From Variovorax paradoxus (lineage in GTDB: Bacteria; Pseudomonadota; Gammaproteobacteria; Burkholderiales; Burkholderiaceae_C), in contig NZ_JAGGNV010000036.1 in the NCBI RefSeq assembly GCF_018614955.1, positions 124,001 through 188,000 on the forward strand: 64,000 nt of DNA, written 5' to 3'. The number at the start of each line of letters is the position of its first letter. The stretch's first letter is position 1. The notes under the pieces were generated by a model. It did no database searches. It was given only the letters and a program-made list of their open reading frames with translations, and was not told where the DNA came from. Below, one piece after another: positions 51,203-60,277 of this stretch. The position numbers and the translations under genes were made by a program.

Positions 51203-54121
51203 TTGTTCAACTTCCTTTCGCGCGAGCCGCTCCACGATCCGCTGGCGTCGCCCACACCGACGGCCGAATGCGAGGTCAAGACCACCACCTGCTACATGTG
51301 CGCCTGCCGCTGCGGCATCCGCGTGCATCTGCGCGACGGCGAGGTGCGCTACATCGACGGCAATCCGAACCATCCGCTGAACCAGGGCGTGATCTGCGCC
51401 AAGGGCTCGTCGGGCATCATGAAGCAGGTGTCGCCGGCGCGGCTCACGCAGCCGCTGCTGCGCAAGGCCGGCAGCGAGCGCGGCGCCGGCGAGTTCGAGC
51501 CCATCAGCTGGGAGCGTGCCTTCGACATCCTGACCGAGCGCCTCTCGAAGATCCGCGCTACCGACCCTAAGAAGTTCGCGCTCTTCACCGGCCGCGACCA
51601 GATGCAGGCGCTCACCGGTCTCTTCGCGCGCCAGTTCGGCACCCCCAACTACGCGGCGCACGGCGGCTTCTGCTCGGTGAACATGGCCGCGGGAATGATC
51701 TACACCGTGGGCGGCAGCTTCTGGGAGTTCGGCGGGCCGGATCTCGAGCGCGCCAAGCTGTTCGTGATGATCGGCACTGCCGAAGACCACCACAGCAATC
51801 CGATGAAGATCGCGATCGGAAAATTCAAGCGCGCGGGCGGGCGCTTCATCTCGATCAACCCGGTGCGCACCGGCTACTCGGCCATCGCCGACGAATGGAT
51901 TCCGATCAAGCCCGGCACCGATGGCGCACTCTTCATGGCGCTCCTGCACGAGCTGATCGCGAACGACCTGGTGGACCATGCGTTTCTGAAACGCTTCACC
52001 AACGCCCCGCAGCTCGTGGTGCTGGACGACTGCGATCGGCAAGGCCTGTTCGCCTTCGATCCCGAGCGCGGCGTGCCGGGCGACGGCCGCAACCCGCACA
52101 ACAAGCTGGTTTGGGACAAGAGCTGCGGCAGCGTGAAGCCCGCATACCCGGAAGGCATCGCCGACGGCTGCGACCCGGCGCTCGAAGGCCACTACCAGCT
52201 CGCCGACGGCACGCGCGTCGCGCCCTCGTTCCAGCTGCTGCGCGAACGCGTCGCGAGCTGCACGCCCGAGTGGGCGTCGGCCATCACCGGCATCGACGCC
52301 GAACGCATCCGCAAGCTCGCGCGCGAGATGGGCGAGACGGCGCTCCAGCAGGCCTTCGAGCTCCCCATCCCGTGGACCGACGCCTGGGGCAAGAAGCATC
52401 CGACCACGCAGGCGCGGCCGGTGGCCTTCCATGCGATGCGCGGCCTCGCCGCCCATTCCAACGGCTTCCAGACCGTGCGTGCGCTCGCGGTGCTGATGAG
52501 CGTGCTCGGCACCATCGATGCGCCCGGCGGCTTCAGGCACAAGGCGCCGTATCCGCGCCACATCGTGCCGAACTACCGGGCCTTCAACGCGCCCGAGATG
52601 ATCAAGCCGAACACGCCGCTCAACGCGGCGCCGCTGGGCTTCCCGGCAAACCCGGAAGAGCTGGCGATCAACTCCGACGGCTCGCCGATCCGCATCGACC
52701 ATGCCTTCTCGTGGGAGCATCCGCTCTCCGCGCACGGCCTCATGCACAACGTGATCACCAATGCGGTGAAGGGCGACCCCTACCGCATCGACACCTTGCT
52801 GATCTTCATGGCCAACATGGCCTGGAACTCGAGCATGAACACGATGGCGGTGCGCGAGATGCTCAATCGCAAGGACGAGCAGGGCGAGTACATGATCCCC
52901 TTTCTCGCCGTCTGCGATGCCTTCCAGAGCGAGACCGTGGCCTTCGCCGACCTGGTGCTGCCCGACACCACCTACCTCGAGCGCCACGACGTGATGAGCA
53001 TGCTCGATCGGCCGATCTCGGAGTTCGACGGCCCGGTGGATTCGGTGCGCGTTCCGGTCGTGCCGCCCACCGGCCAGTGCAAGCCCTTCCAGGAGGTGCT
53101 GATCGAGCTCGCCTCGCGCATGAAGTTTCCGGCCTTCACCACGCCCGAGGGCGGGCGCAAGTTCAGCAGCTACCCGGACTTCATCGTCAACTTCCAGCCG
53201 CAGCCGGGCATCGGCTTCCTGATGGGCTGGCGCGGCAAGGATGGCACCGATCACCTGCGCGGCGAGCCCAATCCGAAGCAGTGGGAGGCCTACGCAGAGA
53301 ACAACTGCGTGTTCCAGTACCACATGCCGGAGACCATGCACTACATGCGCAACTGGAACCGCGAGTACCTGGATTTCGCCAAGGACAAGGGCTGGCGCCA
53401 GAAGAACGATCCGGTGCAGCTCGCGCTCTACTCCGACACCTTGCAGAGCTTTCGACTCGCGGCGCAGGGCAAGAGCGCCGGCCGCCAGCCGCCCGATGCC
53501 TTGCGCGAGCGCATCGAGACCTACTTCGATCCGTTGCCCTTCTGGTATGCGCCGCTCGAAGAGGCCGCGACCGACCTGGCGACCTACCCGCTCAACGCGA
53601 TCACGCAGCGGCCGATGGCGATGTATCACTCGTGGGATTCGCAGAACGCGTGGCTGCGCCAGATCCACAGCCACAACTACCTGCACGTCAATCCGCTCAC
53701 AGCCAAAGCCGCCGGCATCGCCGACGGCGGCTGGTGCTGGGTCGAGAGCCAGTGGGGCAGGGTGCGTTGCATGCTGCGCTACAGCGAGGCCGTGGAGCCC
53801 GGCACCGTGTGGACCTGGAACGCGATCGGCAAGGCCGACGGCGCGTGGCAGCTCGCGCCGGGCGCCGACGAGGCGCGCAAGGGCTTCCTGCTCAACCACC
53901 TGATCTCGGAAGAGCTGCCCTTCGATGGCAAGACCATCAGCAACTCCGACCCGGTGACCGGCCAGGCCGGCTGGTACGACGTGCGCGTGCGCATCCGGCC
54001 TGCCGCGCCCGAGGAACCGGAAGAGACTTTCCCGCAGATCGCCAGCATGCCGGCCGCGCCGGGCGTGCTGGGCAAGGCGGCGAGCGTCTTGACCTACTTT
54101 GCGGGGCGGAACAAGAAATGA
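51203..54121 (+). CDS. soeA: Molybdopterin oxidoreductase large subunit, probable sulfite dehydrogenase SoeA
   Basis: The 972-residue protein has a [4Fe-4S] site C30-x2-C33-x3-C37-x27-C65, then the molybdopterin oxidoreductase domain and a C-terminal dinucleotide-binding domain (about 790-920). No twin-arginine signal is present, so the catalytic side faces the cytoplasm. This fits SoeA, which oxidises sulfite to sulfate inside the cell; periplasmic DMSO/thiosulfate/polysulfide reductases normally carry a Tat signal. Location beside two sulfite-releasing modules supports this. The TTG start has AGGAG 11 bp upstream. It overlaps soeB by ATGA. Confidence 0.75.
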   Translation: MFNFLSREPLHDPLASPTPTAECEVKTTTCYMCACRCGIRVHLRDGEVRYIDGNPNHPLNQGVICAKGSSGIMKQVSPARLTQPLLRKAGSERGAGEFEPISWERAFDILTERLSKIRATDPKKFALFTGRDQMQALTGLFARQFGTPNYAAHGGFCSVNMAAGMIYTVGGSFWEFGGPDLERAKLFVMIGTAEDHHSNPMKIAIGKFKRAGGRFISINPVRTGYSAIADEWIPIKPGTDGALFMALLHELIANDLVDHAFLKRFTNAPQLVVLDDCDRQGLFAFDPERGVPGDGRNPHNKLVWDKSCGSVKPAYPEGIADGCDPALEGHYQLADGTRVAPSFQLLRERVASCTPEWASAITGIDAERIRKLAREMGETALQQAFELPIPWTDAWGKKHPTTQARPVAFHAMRGLAAHSNGFQTVRALAVLMSVLGTIDAPGGFRHKAPYPRHIVPNYRAFNAPEMIKPNTPLNAAPLGFPANPEELAINSDGSPIRIDHAFSWEHPLSAHGLMHNVITNAVKGDPYRIDTLLIFMANMAWNSSMNTMAVREMLNRKDEQGEYMIPFLAVCDAFQSETVAFADLVLPDTTYLERHDVMSMLDRPISEFDGPVDSVRVPVVPPTGQCKPFQEVLIELASRMKFPAFTTPEGGRKFSSYPDFIVNFQPQPGIGFLMGWRGKDGTDHLRGEPNPKQWEAYAENNCVFQYHMPETMHYMRNWNREYLDFAKDKGWRQKNDPVQLALYSDTLQSFRLAAQGKSAGRQPPDALRERIETYFDPLPFWYAPLEEAATDLATYPLNAITQRPMAMYHSWDSQNAWLRQIHSHNYLHVNPLTAKAAGIADGGWCWVESQWGRVRCMLRYSEAVEPGTVWTWNAIGKADGAWQLAPGADEARKGFLLNHLISEELPFDGKTISNSDPVTGQAGWYDVRVRIRPAAPEEPEETFPQIASMPAAPGVLGKAASVLTYFAGRNKK

Positions 54122-54858
54122 TCCAGTGGCTGAAAGACCTGATGACGGGTGCGGCGCAGCCGCTGGCGCTGATGAGCGAGGGCACGACCAGTGCCCGCGC
54201 CGAGCCCGGTGAGACCCTCGCCAAGCAGCTCGCACTCGTCATCGACCTCAACGTCTGCGTCGGCTGCCATGCCTGCGTGACCTCGTGCAAGCAGTGGAAC
54301 ACCTCCGGCAGCGCCGGCCCGCTGGCCGACGAGAAGCCCTATGGCGCCGACCCCACCGGCACCTTCTTCAACCGCGTGCAGACCTACGAGGCCGGCACCT
54401 TCCCCGCCACCGACACCATCCACTTCCCGAAGAGCTGCCTGCACTGCGAAGACCCGCCCTGCGTGCCGGTGTGCCCCACGGGCGCCAGCTACAAACGCAA
54501 GGAAGACGGCATCGTGCTGGTCGACTACGACAAGTGCATCGGCTGCAAGTACTGCGCCTGGGCCTGCCCCTACGGCGCGCGCGAGCTCGACGAGGAGCGC
54601 CAGGTCATGACCAAGTGCACGCTGTGCGTGGACCGCATCTACGACGAGCAATTGCCCAAGGAAGACCGCAAGCCCGCCTGCGTCAAGGCCTGCCCGACCG
54701 GCGCGCGCCTGTTCGGCGACGTGAAGGACCCGGACTCCGAGGTCTCGAAGGCGATCCGCGAACGCGGTGGCTATGCGCTGATGCCCGAGTGGGAAACCAA
54801 TCCCGCCAACCGGTACCTGCCGCGGCGCGTCACCGACGTGGCGGGAGGTGCGCCATGA
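54118..54858 (+). CDS. soeB: Four-cluster iron-sulfur subunit, probable SoeB
   Basis: The 246-residue ferredoxin-like protein has four Cys groups: CVGCHACVTSC, CLHCEDPPCVPVC, CIGCKYCAWAC and CTLCVDR...CVKAC, as in DmsB-type electron-transfer subunits. It passes electrons from SoeA to the membrane subunit. The N-terminal 40 residues are an extra segment before the first cluster. It is coupled to both neighbours by four-base overlaps (ATGA). Confidence 0.83.
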   Translation: MIQWLKDLMTGAAQPLALMSEGTTSARAEPGETLAKQLALVIDLNVCVGCHACVTSCKQWNTSGSAGPLADEKPYGADPTGTFFNRVQTYEAGTFPATDTIHFPKSCLHCEDPPCVPVCPTGASYKRKEDGIVLVDYDKCIGCKYCAWACPYGARELDEERQVMTKCTLCVDRIYDEQLPKEDRKPACVKACPTGARLFGDVKDPDSEVSKAIRERGGYALMPEWETNPANRYLPRRVTDVAGGAP

Positions 54859-55778
54859 ACCCGGCCTTCTCGGTCGTCATCTTCACCACCATCGCCGGCG
54901 CCGCGCAGGGCCTGGTCGTCACGCTGGCGCTCGCCGTGCTCGCCGGCATGCCGATTGCGCCGGGCTTCGCGAGCATCGCGCTGATCGTGGCCGAAGCCAT
55001 GCTGCTCATCGGCCTCGGCGCCTCCTTCGGCCACCTGGGCCGGCCCGAGCGCGCATGGCGTGCGGTGCTGATGTGGCGCACCTCCTGGCTTTCGCGCGAG
55101 GTGATCGTGCTGCCGGCCTTCATCGCCGTGGTGGCGCTGTGGTGGCTGGCGCTTCGAGTCGGCATCGACACGCCGCTGCTGCCGCTGGCGGCGATCCTGG
55201 TCGCAGCGCTGCTCTGGTATTGCACCGCGATGATCTACGCCTGCCTGCGCTTCATCCAGGAATGGGCGCAGCCGCTGACCATCGTCAACTTCACGCTGAT
55301 CGGGCTCTCCTCGGGCCTGGTCCTCGCGAGCGCCTTGGCTGCGCTGATGGGCGAAGAGCGCCTGCTGCAGGTGACGGGGCCGTGCGCGCTCGCGATCACG
55401 CTCGCGGCCTGGGCCACGCGCACGCTGGCGCTGCGGCGCAACGCGGCCCTGAAGCCGCGCTCGACGCTGCAGTCGGCCACCGGCATCCGGGCACCGAACC
55501 TGGTGCAGAAGTCGATGGGCATGTCGGCCGGCTCCTTCAACACGCGCGAGTTCTTCCACGGCGCCAGCCGCGCGGCGCTGAAGCAGGTGAAGCTGGCCTT
55601 CATCGTGCTGGCGTTCGCGCTGCCGTCGCTGCTGCTGGTGTGGGCAGTCGGCGCGCAATCGACCTTGGCTTTCGTGCTGGCCTTTGTCGTGCAGGTGCCC
55701 GGCCTCGTCGCCGAGCGCTGGTTCTTCTTCGCGCAGGCACGGCATCCGCAGAACCTGTACTACCAGGTCGTGTCCTGA
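54855..55778 (+). CDS. soeC: Membrane anchor subunit, probable SoeC (DmsC/NrfD-like)
   Basis: The 307-residue protein has about eight hydrophobic helices and matches the DmsC anchor type (FGHLGRPERAWRAVLMWRTSWLSREV). It would anchor SoeAB on the cytoplasmic side of the inner membrane and pass electrons to quinone. It is the last gene of the soe operon. Confidence 0.8.
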   Translation: MNPAFSVVIFTTIAGAAQGLVVTLALAVLAGMPIAPGFASIALIVAEAMLLIGLGASFGHLGRPERAWRAVLMWRTSWLSREVIVLPAFIAVVALWWLALRVGIDTPLLPLAAILVAALLWYCTAMIYACLRFIQEWAQPLTIVNFTLIGLSSGLVLASALAALMGEERLLQVTGPCALAITLAAWATRTLALRRNAALKPRSTLQSATGIRAPNLVQKSMGMSAGSFNTREFFHGASRAALKQVKLAFIVLAFALPSLLLVWAVGAQSTLAFVLAFVVQVPGLVAERWFFFAQARHPQNLYYQVVS

Positions 55779-55836
55779 GCCTGCAGACGGTGCCGAGCGT
55801 TCCTATACTGGCCGACCCCAGTCTGGAGACACGCAC

Positions 55837-56979
55837 ATGAGCACCGAGATCCCCCGCACCACCCTGCAACTCCGCTCCCTGATCAAGCGCAGCGGCGAGC
55901 TCGAGCTCTCGCTGGTCGAAGAGCCGGTTCCCGCGCCCCAACCCGACGAAGTCGTCGTGCGCGTCGAGGCTGCGCCCCTGAATCCCTCGGACCTCGGCCT
56001 GCTGTTCGGCACCGCCGACCTGGGCACGGCCAAGGCCACGGGCACGCCCTCGCGGCCGGTGGTGACGGCCGGCGTTCCCGAGGCCGCGATGAAAAGCATG
56101 GCCGCGCGCCTGGACGCGTCGATGCCCGTCGGCAACGAAGGCGCAGGCACGGTCGTGGCCGCGGGTTCCTCGCCCGCGGCGCAGGCGCTCTTGGGCAAGA
56201 CGGTCGCGATGATCGGCGGCGCGATGTACACGCAGTACCGCTCTATCCCCGTCGCCCAGTGCATGCCGCTGCCCGAGGGCACGACGCCGGCCGAGGGTGC
56301 GTCGTCATTCGTCAATCCGCTCACCGCGCTAGGAATGGTCGAGACCATGCGGCGCGAGGGCCACAGGGCGCTTGTGCACACGGCCGCGGCGTCCAACCTC
56401 GGCCAGATGCTCAACCGCATCTGCATCCAGGACGGCATCGGCCTGGTGAACATCGTGCGCAAGAGGGAACAGGAAGAGATCCTGCGCGCCATCGGCGCGA
56501 AGCACGTGTGCAATGCGAGTGCGCCGACCTTCCTGCAGGACCTGACCGAGGCCCTGGTCGCCACCGGCGCCACGCTGGCCTTCGACGCCATCGGCGGCGG
56601 CAAGCTGGCCGGGCAGATCCTCGGCTGCATGGAGGCGGCGCTCAACAAGACCGCCACCGAATACAGCCGTTACGGCTCCACCACCCACAAGCAGGTCTAC
56701 ATCTACGGCGGCCTGGACCGCGGCCCGACCGAATTCATGCGCAACTTCGGCATGGCCTGGGGCATGGGCGGCTGGCTGCTCTTTCCCTTTTTGCAGAAGA
56801 TCGGCCCGGATGGCGCGAAGAAGCTCAAGGAGCGCGTGGCGGCCGAGCTGAAGAGCACCTTTGCGAGCCGCTACACCAAGGAAGTGTCGATGTCCGAGGC
56901 GCTACGGCTGGAGGAGATCGCGGTCTATGCGAAGCATGCGACCGGGGAGAAGTACTTGCTCAATCCAAGCAAGGGCTGA
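55837..56979 (+). CDS. Zinc-binding-dehydrogenase family protein (NADPH:quinone reductase-like)
   Basis: The 380-residue MDR-family protein has a GroES-like N-terminal domain (about 20-150; VVVRVEAAPLNPSDLGLLFG, GNEGAGTVVAAG) and a Rossmann domain (about 150-300). No structural-zinc Cys cluster is seen, so it is likely a quinone or enoyl reductase type. The usual GxGxxG is replaced by TAAASNLGQM, as in some of this family. It follows soeC after 58 bp on the same strand. Any link to sulfonate use is unclear. Confidence 0.75.
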   Translation: MSTEIPRTTLQLRSLIKRSGELELSLVEEPVPAPQPDEVVVRVEAAPLNPSDLGLLFGTADLGTAKATGTPSRPVVTAGVPEAAMKSMAARLDASMPVGNEGAGTVVAAGSSPAAQALLGKTVAMIGGAMYTQYRSIPVAQCMPLPEGTTPAEGASSFVNPLTALGMVETMRREGHRALVHTAAASNLGQMLNRICIQDGIGLVNIVRKREQEEILRAIGAKHVCNASAPTFLQDLTEALVATGATLAFDAIGGGKLAGQILGCMEAALNKTATEYSRYGSTTHKQVYIYGGLDRGPTEFMRNFGMAWGMGGWLLFPFLQKIGPDGAKKLKERVAAELKSTFASRYTKEVSMSEALRLEEIAVYAKHATGEKYLLNPSKG

Positions 56980-57003
56980 GCGCAGGCGCACCCGCTGAAT
57001 AAC

Positions 57004-57462
57004 CTAACCCAACGCCAGCCGCGTCCCCGAAGCGCCCGCCGCCTTTCGAATCCCGTCCGGCCCGTAGAAGGGCTGTGCGCTCGCCTGCAGATAGTCGAGC
57101 GCGTTCTGGGTGAAATCGAGATGGCCGTAGACCATCGACCCGATCCGGCGGTTGCCGGCCTTGGCGCGGTCTGCAAGTTCCAGCAGCGCCGTCCAGGCCT
57201 CTTGCGATGCTTCGCCTGCGGCGGCGGCTGCTTCATCGGCGCCGGCACGTCCGGGCTCGAAACCCAGCGCCACCTGCGCCGATTCGCGCGCCTGGTCGAG
57301 CGCGGCCATGCGGTCGAGCAGGGTGGCCTTCTGTTCGGTGAGCGCACCGAGGTCGGCGAAAAGATCGTTCTTCATGGCCTGCGCCTCCAGCTCCAGAACC
57401 GAAAGGAATTCTTCGACGCAGGACTTTTCGGCCAGCAGGTGGGGCAGCAGCATCACGTTCAC
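57004..57462 (-). CDS. flgN: Flagellar export chaperone FlgN
   Basis: The 152-residue, mostly helical protein fits FlgN, the chaperone for the hook-junction proteins FlgK and FlgL. It begins at a GTG (57462) that overlaps the flgM stop by four bases (GTGA), and shares the sigma-28 promoter upstream of flgM. It ends 24 bp from the previous convergent gene. Confidence 0.8.
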   Translation of the reverse strand: MNVMLLPHLLAEKSCVEEFLSVLELEAQAMKNDLFADLGALTEQKATLLDRMAALDQARESAQVALGFEPGRAGADEAAAAAGEASQEAWTALLELADRAKAGNRRIGSMVYGHLDFTQNALDYLQASAQPFYGPDGIRKAAGASGTRLALG

Positions 57463-57755
57463 AGGTCCTTCTTGGCGCCGAGCAGGTCGCGCACGCTGGC
57501 CAGCAGGCCCTTGGCGATCCGCTCGGGATGGATTTCGTAGCGGCCGGCGCGGATGTCCTCGCGGATCGAGGCGACGCGCGCGGCATCGAAGTCGGTGCTG
57601 GGCGAGCTCGGCAGCGAATGGACCTGGCCGGTGGAAACCTGCACCGATTCCTTGGCGCCATCGGCAGCATCGGCGCCGGCGGCCGGCAGGGCCTTGCCGC
57701 CCTTGGCGGAGCGGGAGAGCGGGGTGGCCGAAGGGGCGGATGGATCGATTTTCAA
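57459..57755 (-). CDS. flgM: Anti-sigma-28 factor FlgM
   Basis: The 98-residue protein has a disordered N-terminus and the C-terminal sigma-28-binding region (DAARVASIREDIRAGRYEIHPERIAKGLLASVRDLL). It holds FliA inactive until the hook is complete and FlgM is exported. Its own sigma-28 promoter gives feedback. It is followed by flgN. Confidence 0.88.
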   Translation of the reverse strand: MKIDPSAPSATPLSRSAKGGKALPAAGADAADGAKESVQVSTGQVHSLPSSPSTDFDAARVASIREDIRAGRYEIHPERIAKGLLASVRDLLGAKKDL

Positions 57756-57780
57756 GATGGTTCCTCAGGGGCTGACCCGT

Positions 57781-57807
57781 TTATCGGCAGTTTAGGGCGG
57801 AACTTTA
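57781..57807 (-). promoter_or_regulatory. Sigma-28 (FliA) promoter of flgMN
   Basis: On the minus strand TAAAGTTC, an 11-bp spacer and GCCGATAA read towards flgM, near-perfect against the sigma-28 consensus. It lies at the 3' end of flgA; the TAA stop is part of the -35 element. Confidence 0.85.
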
Positions 57808-58491
57808 GGGCAGCCGGATCCGGCCGCCTTCGTCCGCCGCGCCGCTGACCAGCCGGCCGTCCCGCGTCTTGGCCTGCACGGTCGCGCCGACCTCGGCGCG
57901 GGTCATGGCGCGGGCCTCGGTGCTGACGGTGAAGCCCGGCCCTTGCGCGACCACCTGCACCGTCTGGCCCTGCTGGATCACGACCACGCCGCGCAGCAGT
58001 TCGCGCCGCACCGGCGCGCCGGCGGCGATGCGATTGACGGCCACGACGCCCTTGAGCTCGGCGGCATCGGTCACGACCGAGCGCGGCAGGGCGCCGAGAT
58101 CGCCCGTGCGTTCGGCCAGGTCGCCGGCGCCCAGGGCCTGGCCGGCCTCGATGGCGCGCGCGGCCACGAGGTAGCGGCCCTCGATGGCGACGCGCGCCTG
58201 CACGTAGCGCGTCCAGGGCCTGTCCCCGGCGCAGCGCAGGCCCACCGAGACCCGGCCCGAGGGTGCTGCGCCCCTGGGAAGAAAAGCTTGCAGCGATTCG
58301 CAGGGAGGCAGCGTGGCCGGCATGTTCACCTCGATGCGCGCCTTGCCCGCCAGGCCGGCGGTCTGCGCCTGCAGAAACCGTTCGACGACGGCCCGCGCAT
58401 CCGCCGGCGCGGCCGCGGCCGGCGCTGCGGCCAGCGCCGCGAGCAGCGGCAGCAGGAAAAGACGGCGAAAGGAGCGGGTTGTTTCCATCAT
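57805..58491 (-). CDS. flgA: Flagellar basal body P-ring formation protein FlgA
   Basis: The 228-residue protein has a signal peptide (cleaved near AAA-APADA, about residue 28) and a C-terminal SAF domain (RYLVAARAIEAGQALGAGDLAERTGDL). It chaperones P-ring (FlgI) assembly in the periplasm. Met at 58491 or the next codon (58488) are equal choices. It is divergent from flgB, with a 162-bp control region. Confidence 0.87.
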   Translation of the reverse strand: MMETTRSFRRLFLLPLLAALAAAPAAAAPADARAVVERFLQAQTAGLAGKARIEVNMPATLPPCESLQAFLPRGAAPSGRVSVGLRCAGDRPWTRYVQARVAIEGRYLVAARAIEAGQALGAGDLAERTGDLGALPRSVVTDAAELKGVVAVNRIAAGAPVRRELLRGVVVIQQGQTVQVVAQGPGFTVSTEARAMTRAEVGATVQAKTRDGRLVSGAADEGGRIRLP

Positions 58492-58653
58492 CGGTCCGGC
58501 GATTCTAGGAATGCGTGGCTCCGCCTGAAGGTGCGAAGTGCACCCCAAATGCCCCTTTGTTCGGCCCATTGCAAACACGACCCGTGCATAGACTCGCTTT
58601 CCATCAGTCGCCATGCCCGCTCGGGACGCGACACCTCCAACCGATGGAACCAC
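58492..58653. promoter_or_regulatory. flgA-flgB divergent control region
   Basis: Shared upstream region of flgA and the flgB operon. I see no clear sigma-28 or sigma-54 site; class II promoters with an FlhDC site are expected here but were not identified. Confidence 0.4.
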
Positions 58654-59058
58654 ATGATCGACAAGCTGGATGCGGCGCTTCGCTTCAACCGCGAAGCACT
58701 CAATCTCCGGGCGCAGCGTCAGGAAGTGCTGGCGGCCAACATCGCCCATGCCGACACGCCCAACTACAAGGCGCGTGACTTCGATTTCGCAAGCCGGCTC
58801 TCGCAGGCCGTGGAGCAGGGCCGCGCCGCGCAGTCGGTGACGCTTTCCACCACCTCCGCGCGCCACCTGCAGGCGGAAGGCTCGGGCGTTCCCGATGCCG
58901 ACCTGCTCTATCGCGTGCCCAGCCAGTCCAGCATCGACGGCAACACCGTCGAGATGGATGCCGAGCGCATCAACTTCGCCGACAACGCGCTGCGCTACGA
59001 GGCCAACCTCACGGTGCTCAGCGCCAAGATCAAGTCGCTGCTGTCGGCAGTGCAGTAG
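58654..59058 (+). CDS. flgB: Flagellar basal body rod protein FlgB
   Basis: The 134-residue proximal rod protein has the N-terminal rod motif LAANIAHADTPNYKARDFDF and the C-terminal heptad region EMDAERINFADNALRYEANLTVLSAKIKSL. It is exported by the flagellar type III system. First gene of the long flg operon. Confidence 0.92.
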   Translation: MIDKLDAALRFNREALNLRAQRQEVLAANIAHADTPNYKARDFDFASRLSQAVEQGRAAQSVTLSTTSARHLQAEGSGVPDADLLYRVPSQSSIDGNTVEMDAERINFADNALRYEANLTVLSAKIKSLLSAVQ

Positions 59059-59066
59059 GAACCACC

Positions 59067-59483
59067 ATGCCCTTGCCCAGCGCTTCCATGAACATCTTCA
59101 ACGTGGCGGGCTCCGCCATGGCCGCGCAGTCGCAGCGCATGAACGTGACCGCGAGCAACCTGGCCAATGCCGAGAGCGTGGCCGGTCCGGACGGCCAGCC
59201 CTACCGCGCCAAGCAGGTTGTCTTCGAAGTCGCGGCCTCGGGGCAGCAGGACATCGGCGGCGTCAGGGTCGCGGGCGTGGTGGAAGACCCCTCGCCGATG
59301 AAGATGGTCTACGACCCGAAGAACCCCCATGCCAACACCGCGGGCTACGTGACCATGCCCAACGTCAACGTGGTCGAGGAAATGACCAACATGATTTCCG
59401 CCTCGCGCAGCTACCAGGCCAACGTCGAGGTGCTCAACACCGCCAAGACGCTGATGGTCAAGACGCTGACGATCGGCCAGTAA
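59067..59483 (+). CDS. flgC: Flagellar basal body rod protein FlgC
   Basis: The 138-residue rod protein has NVAGSAMAAQSQRMNVTASNLANAES at the start and NVNVVEEMTNMISASRSYQANVEVLNTAKTLM at the end, both rod-family ends. It starts 8 bp after flgB. ATG at 59067 was used; 59088 (MNIFNVAG) is an alternative. Confidence 0.92.
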   Translation: MPLPSASMNIFNVAGSAMAAQSQRMNVTASNLANAESVAGPDGQPYRAKQVVFEVAASGQQDIGGVRVAGVVEDPSPMKMVYDPKNPHANTAGYVTMPNVNVVEEMTNMISASRSYQANVEVLNTAKTLMVKTLTIGQ

Positions 59484-59510
59484 TCCCCCAACAGAAAAAA
59501 GCAGAACGCC

Positions 59511-60197
59511 ATGGCCATCGACGACTCCCTCGCCATCAACGGCACGAACAGCAGCAGCTCGGCGCTGAGCAACAACAGCGCAAGCAGCGTCGACAGCGAG
59601 CAGCGCTTTCTCAAGCTGCTGGTGACGCAGCTCAACAACCAGGACCCGCTCAATCCGATGCAGAACGCCGAGCTCACCTCGCAGCTCGCGCAGATGAGCA
59701 CCGTGAGCGGCATCGAGAAGCTCAACAGCACGCTCTCCGGCCTGGTGAACCAGACCGGCGCCAACCAGGTGCTGCAGGCGGCATCGCTGATCGGCTACAA
59801 CGTGCTGTCGCCCGGCAACGAGATCGCCACCGTGGCCCCGGAAGCAGGCAAGGACCCCGCGATCGTGCCCTTCGCGGTGCAGCTGCCGGGCTCCGCCGGC
59901 GACGTCGAGGTGAAGATCGTCGACGCCGCGGGCAAGACGGTGCGCACGCTCGACCTCGGCTCGCTGCCCGAAGGCGTCAACGCCGTCACCTGGGACGGCA
60001 AGGCCGACGACGGCAGCGTCGCACCGGCCGGCAGCTACACCTTCACGGTGGCCGCCGACAACAACGGCAGCACGGTCGCGGCGACCGCGCTCACCTTCTC
60101 GCAGGTGGCCGCCGTCAAGCAGGGCACGAGCGGCGTCACGCTCGAGCTGGCCTCGGGCCGCAGCATCGGCCTGGCCGACGTCCGCATGTTCCTTTGA
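59511..60197 (+). CDS. flgD: Flagellar hook assembly protein FlgD
   Basis: The 228-residue hook cap has the N-terminal FLKLLVTQLNNQDPLNPMQNAELTSQLAQMSTVSGIEKLN signature and a C-terminal FlgD Ig-like/Tudor part (about 105-225). It caps the growing hook and guides FlgE polymerisation. It lies between flgC and flgE as usual. Confidence 0.92.
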   Translation: MAIDDSLAINGTNSSSSALSNNSASSVDSEQRFLKLLVTQLNNQDPLNPMQNAELTSQLAQMSTVSGIEKLNSTLSGLVNQTGANQVLQAASLIGYNVLSPGNEIATVAPEAGKDPAIVPFAVQLPGSAGDVEVKIVDAAGKTVRTLDLGSLPEGVNAVTWDGKADDGSVAPAGSYTFTVAADNNGSTVAATALTFSQVAAVKQGTSGVTLELASGRSIGLADVRMFL

Positions 60198-60277
60198 GTC
60201 TTCCGCCTGTCTTCTTCCTCGGCGGAGGCCGTCGTGCTGCAAGCCGTTTTTTCATCGCCTCGAAATAAGGATCGATC

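Noticed and set aside
51203..54121. Formate dehydrogenase alpha subunit
   Set aside because: Possible by domain alone, but the DmsB/DmsC-type partners, lack of a Tat signal and sulfonate context fit SoeA better. Not fully excluded.
51098..54235. Minus-strand open frame of 1045 codons opposite soeA
   Set aside because: Antisense shadow with no family pattern; soeA motifs are unambiguous.
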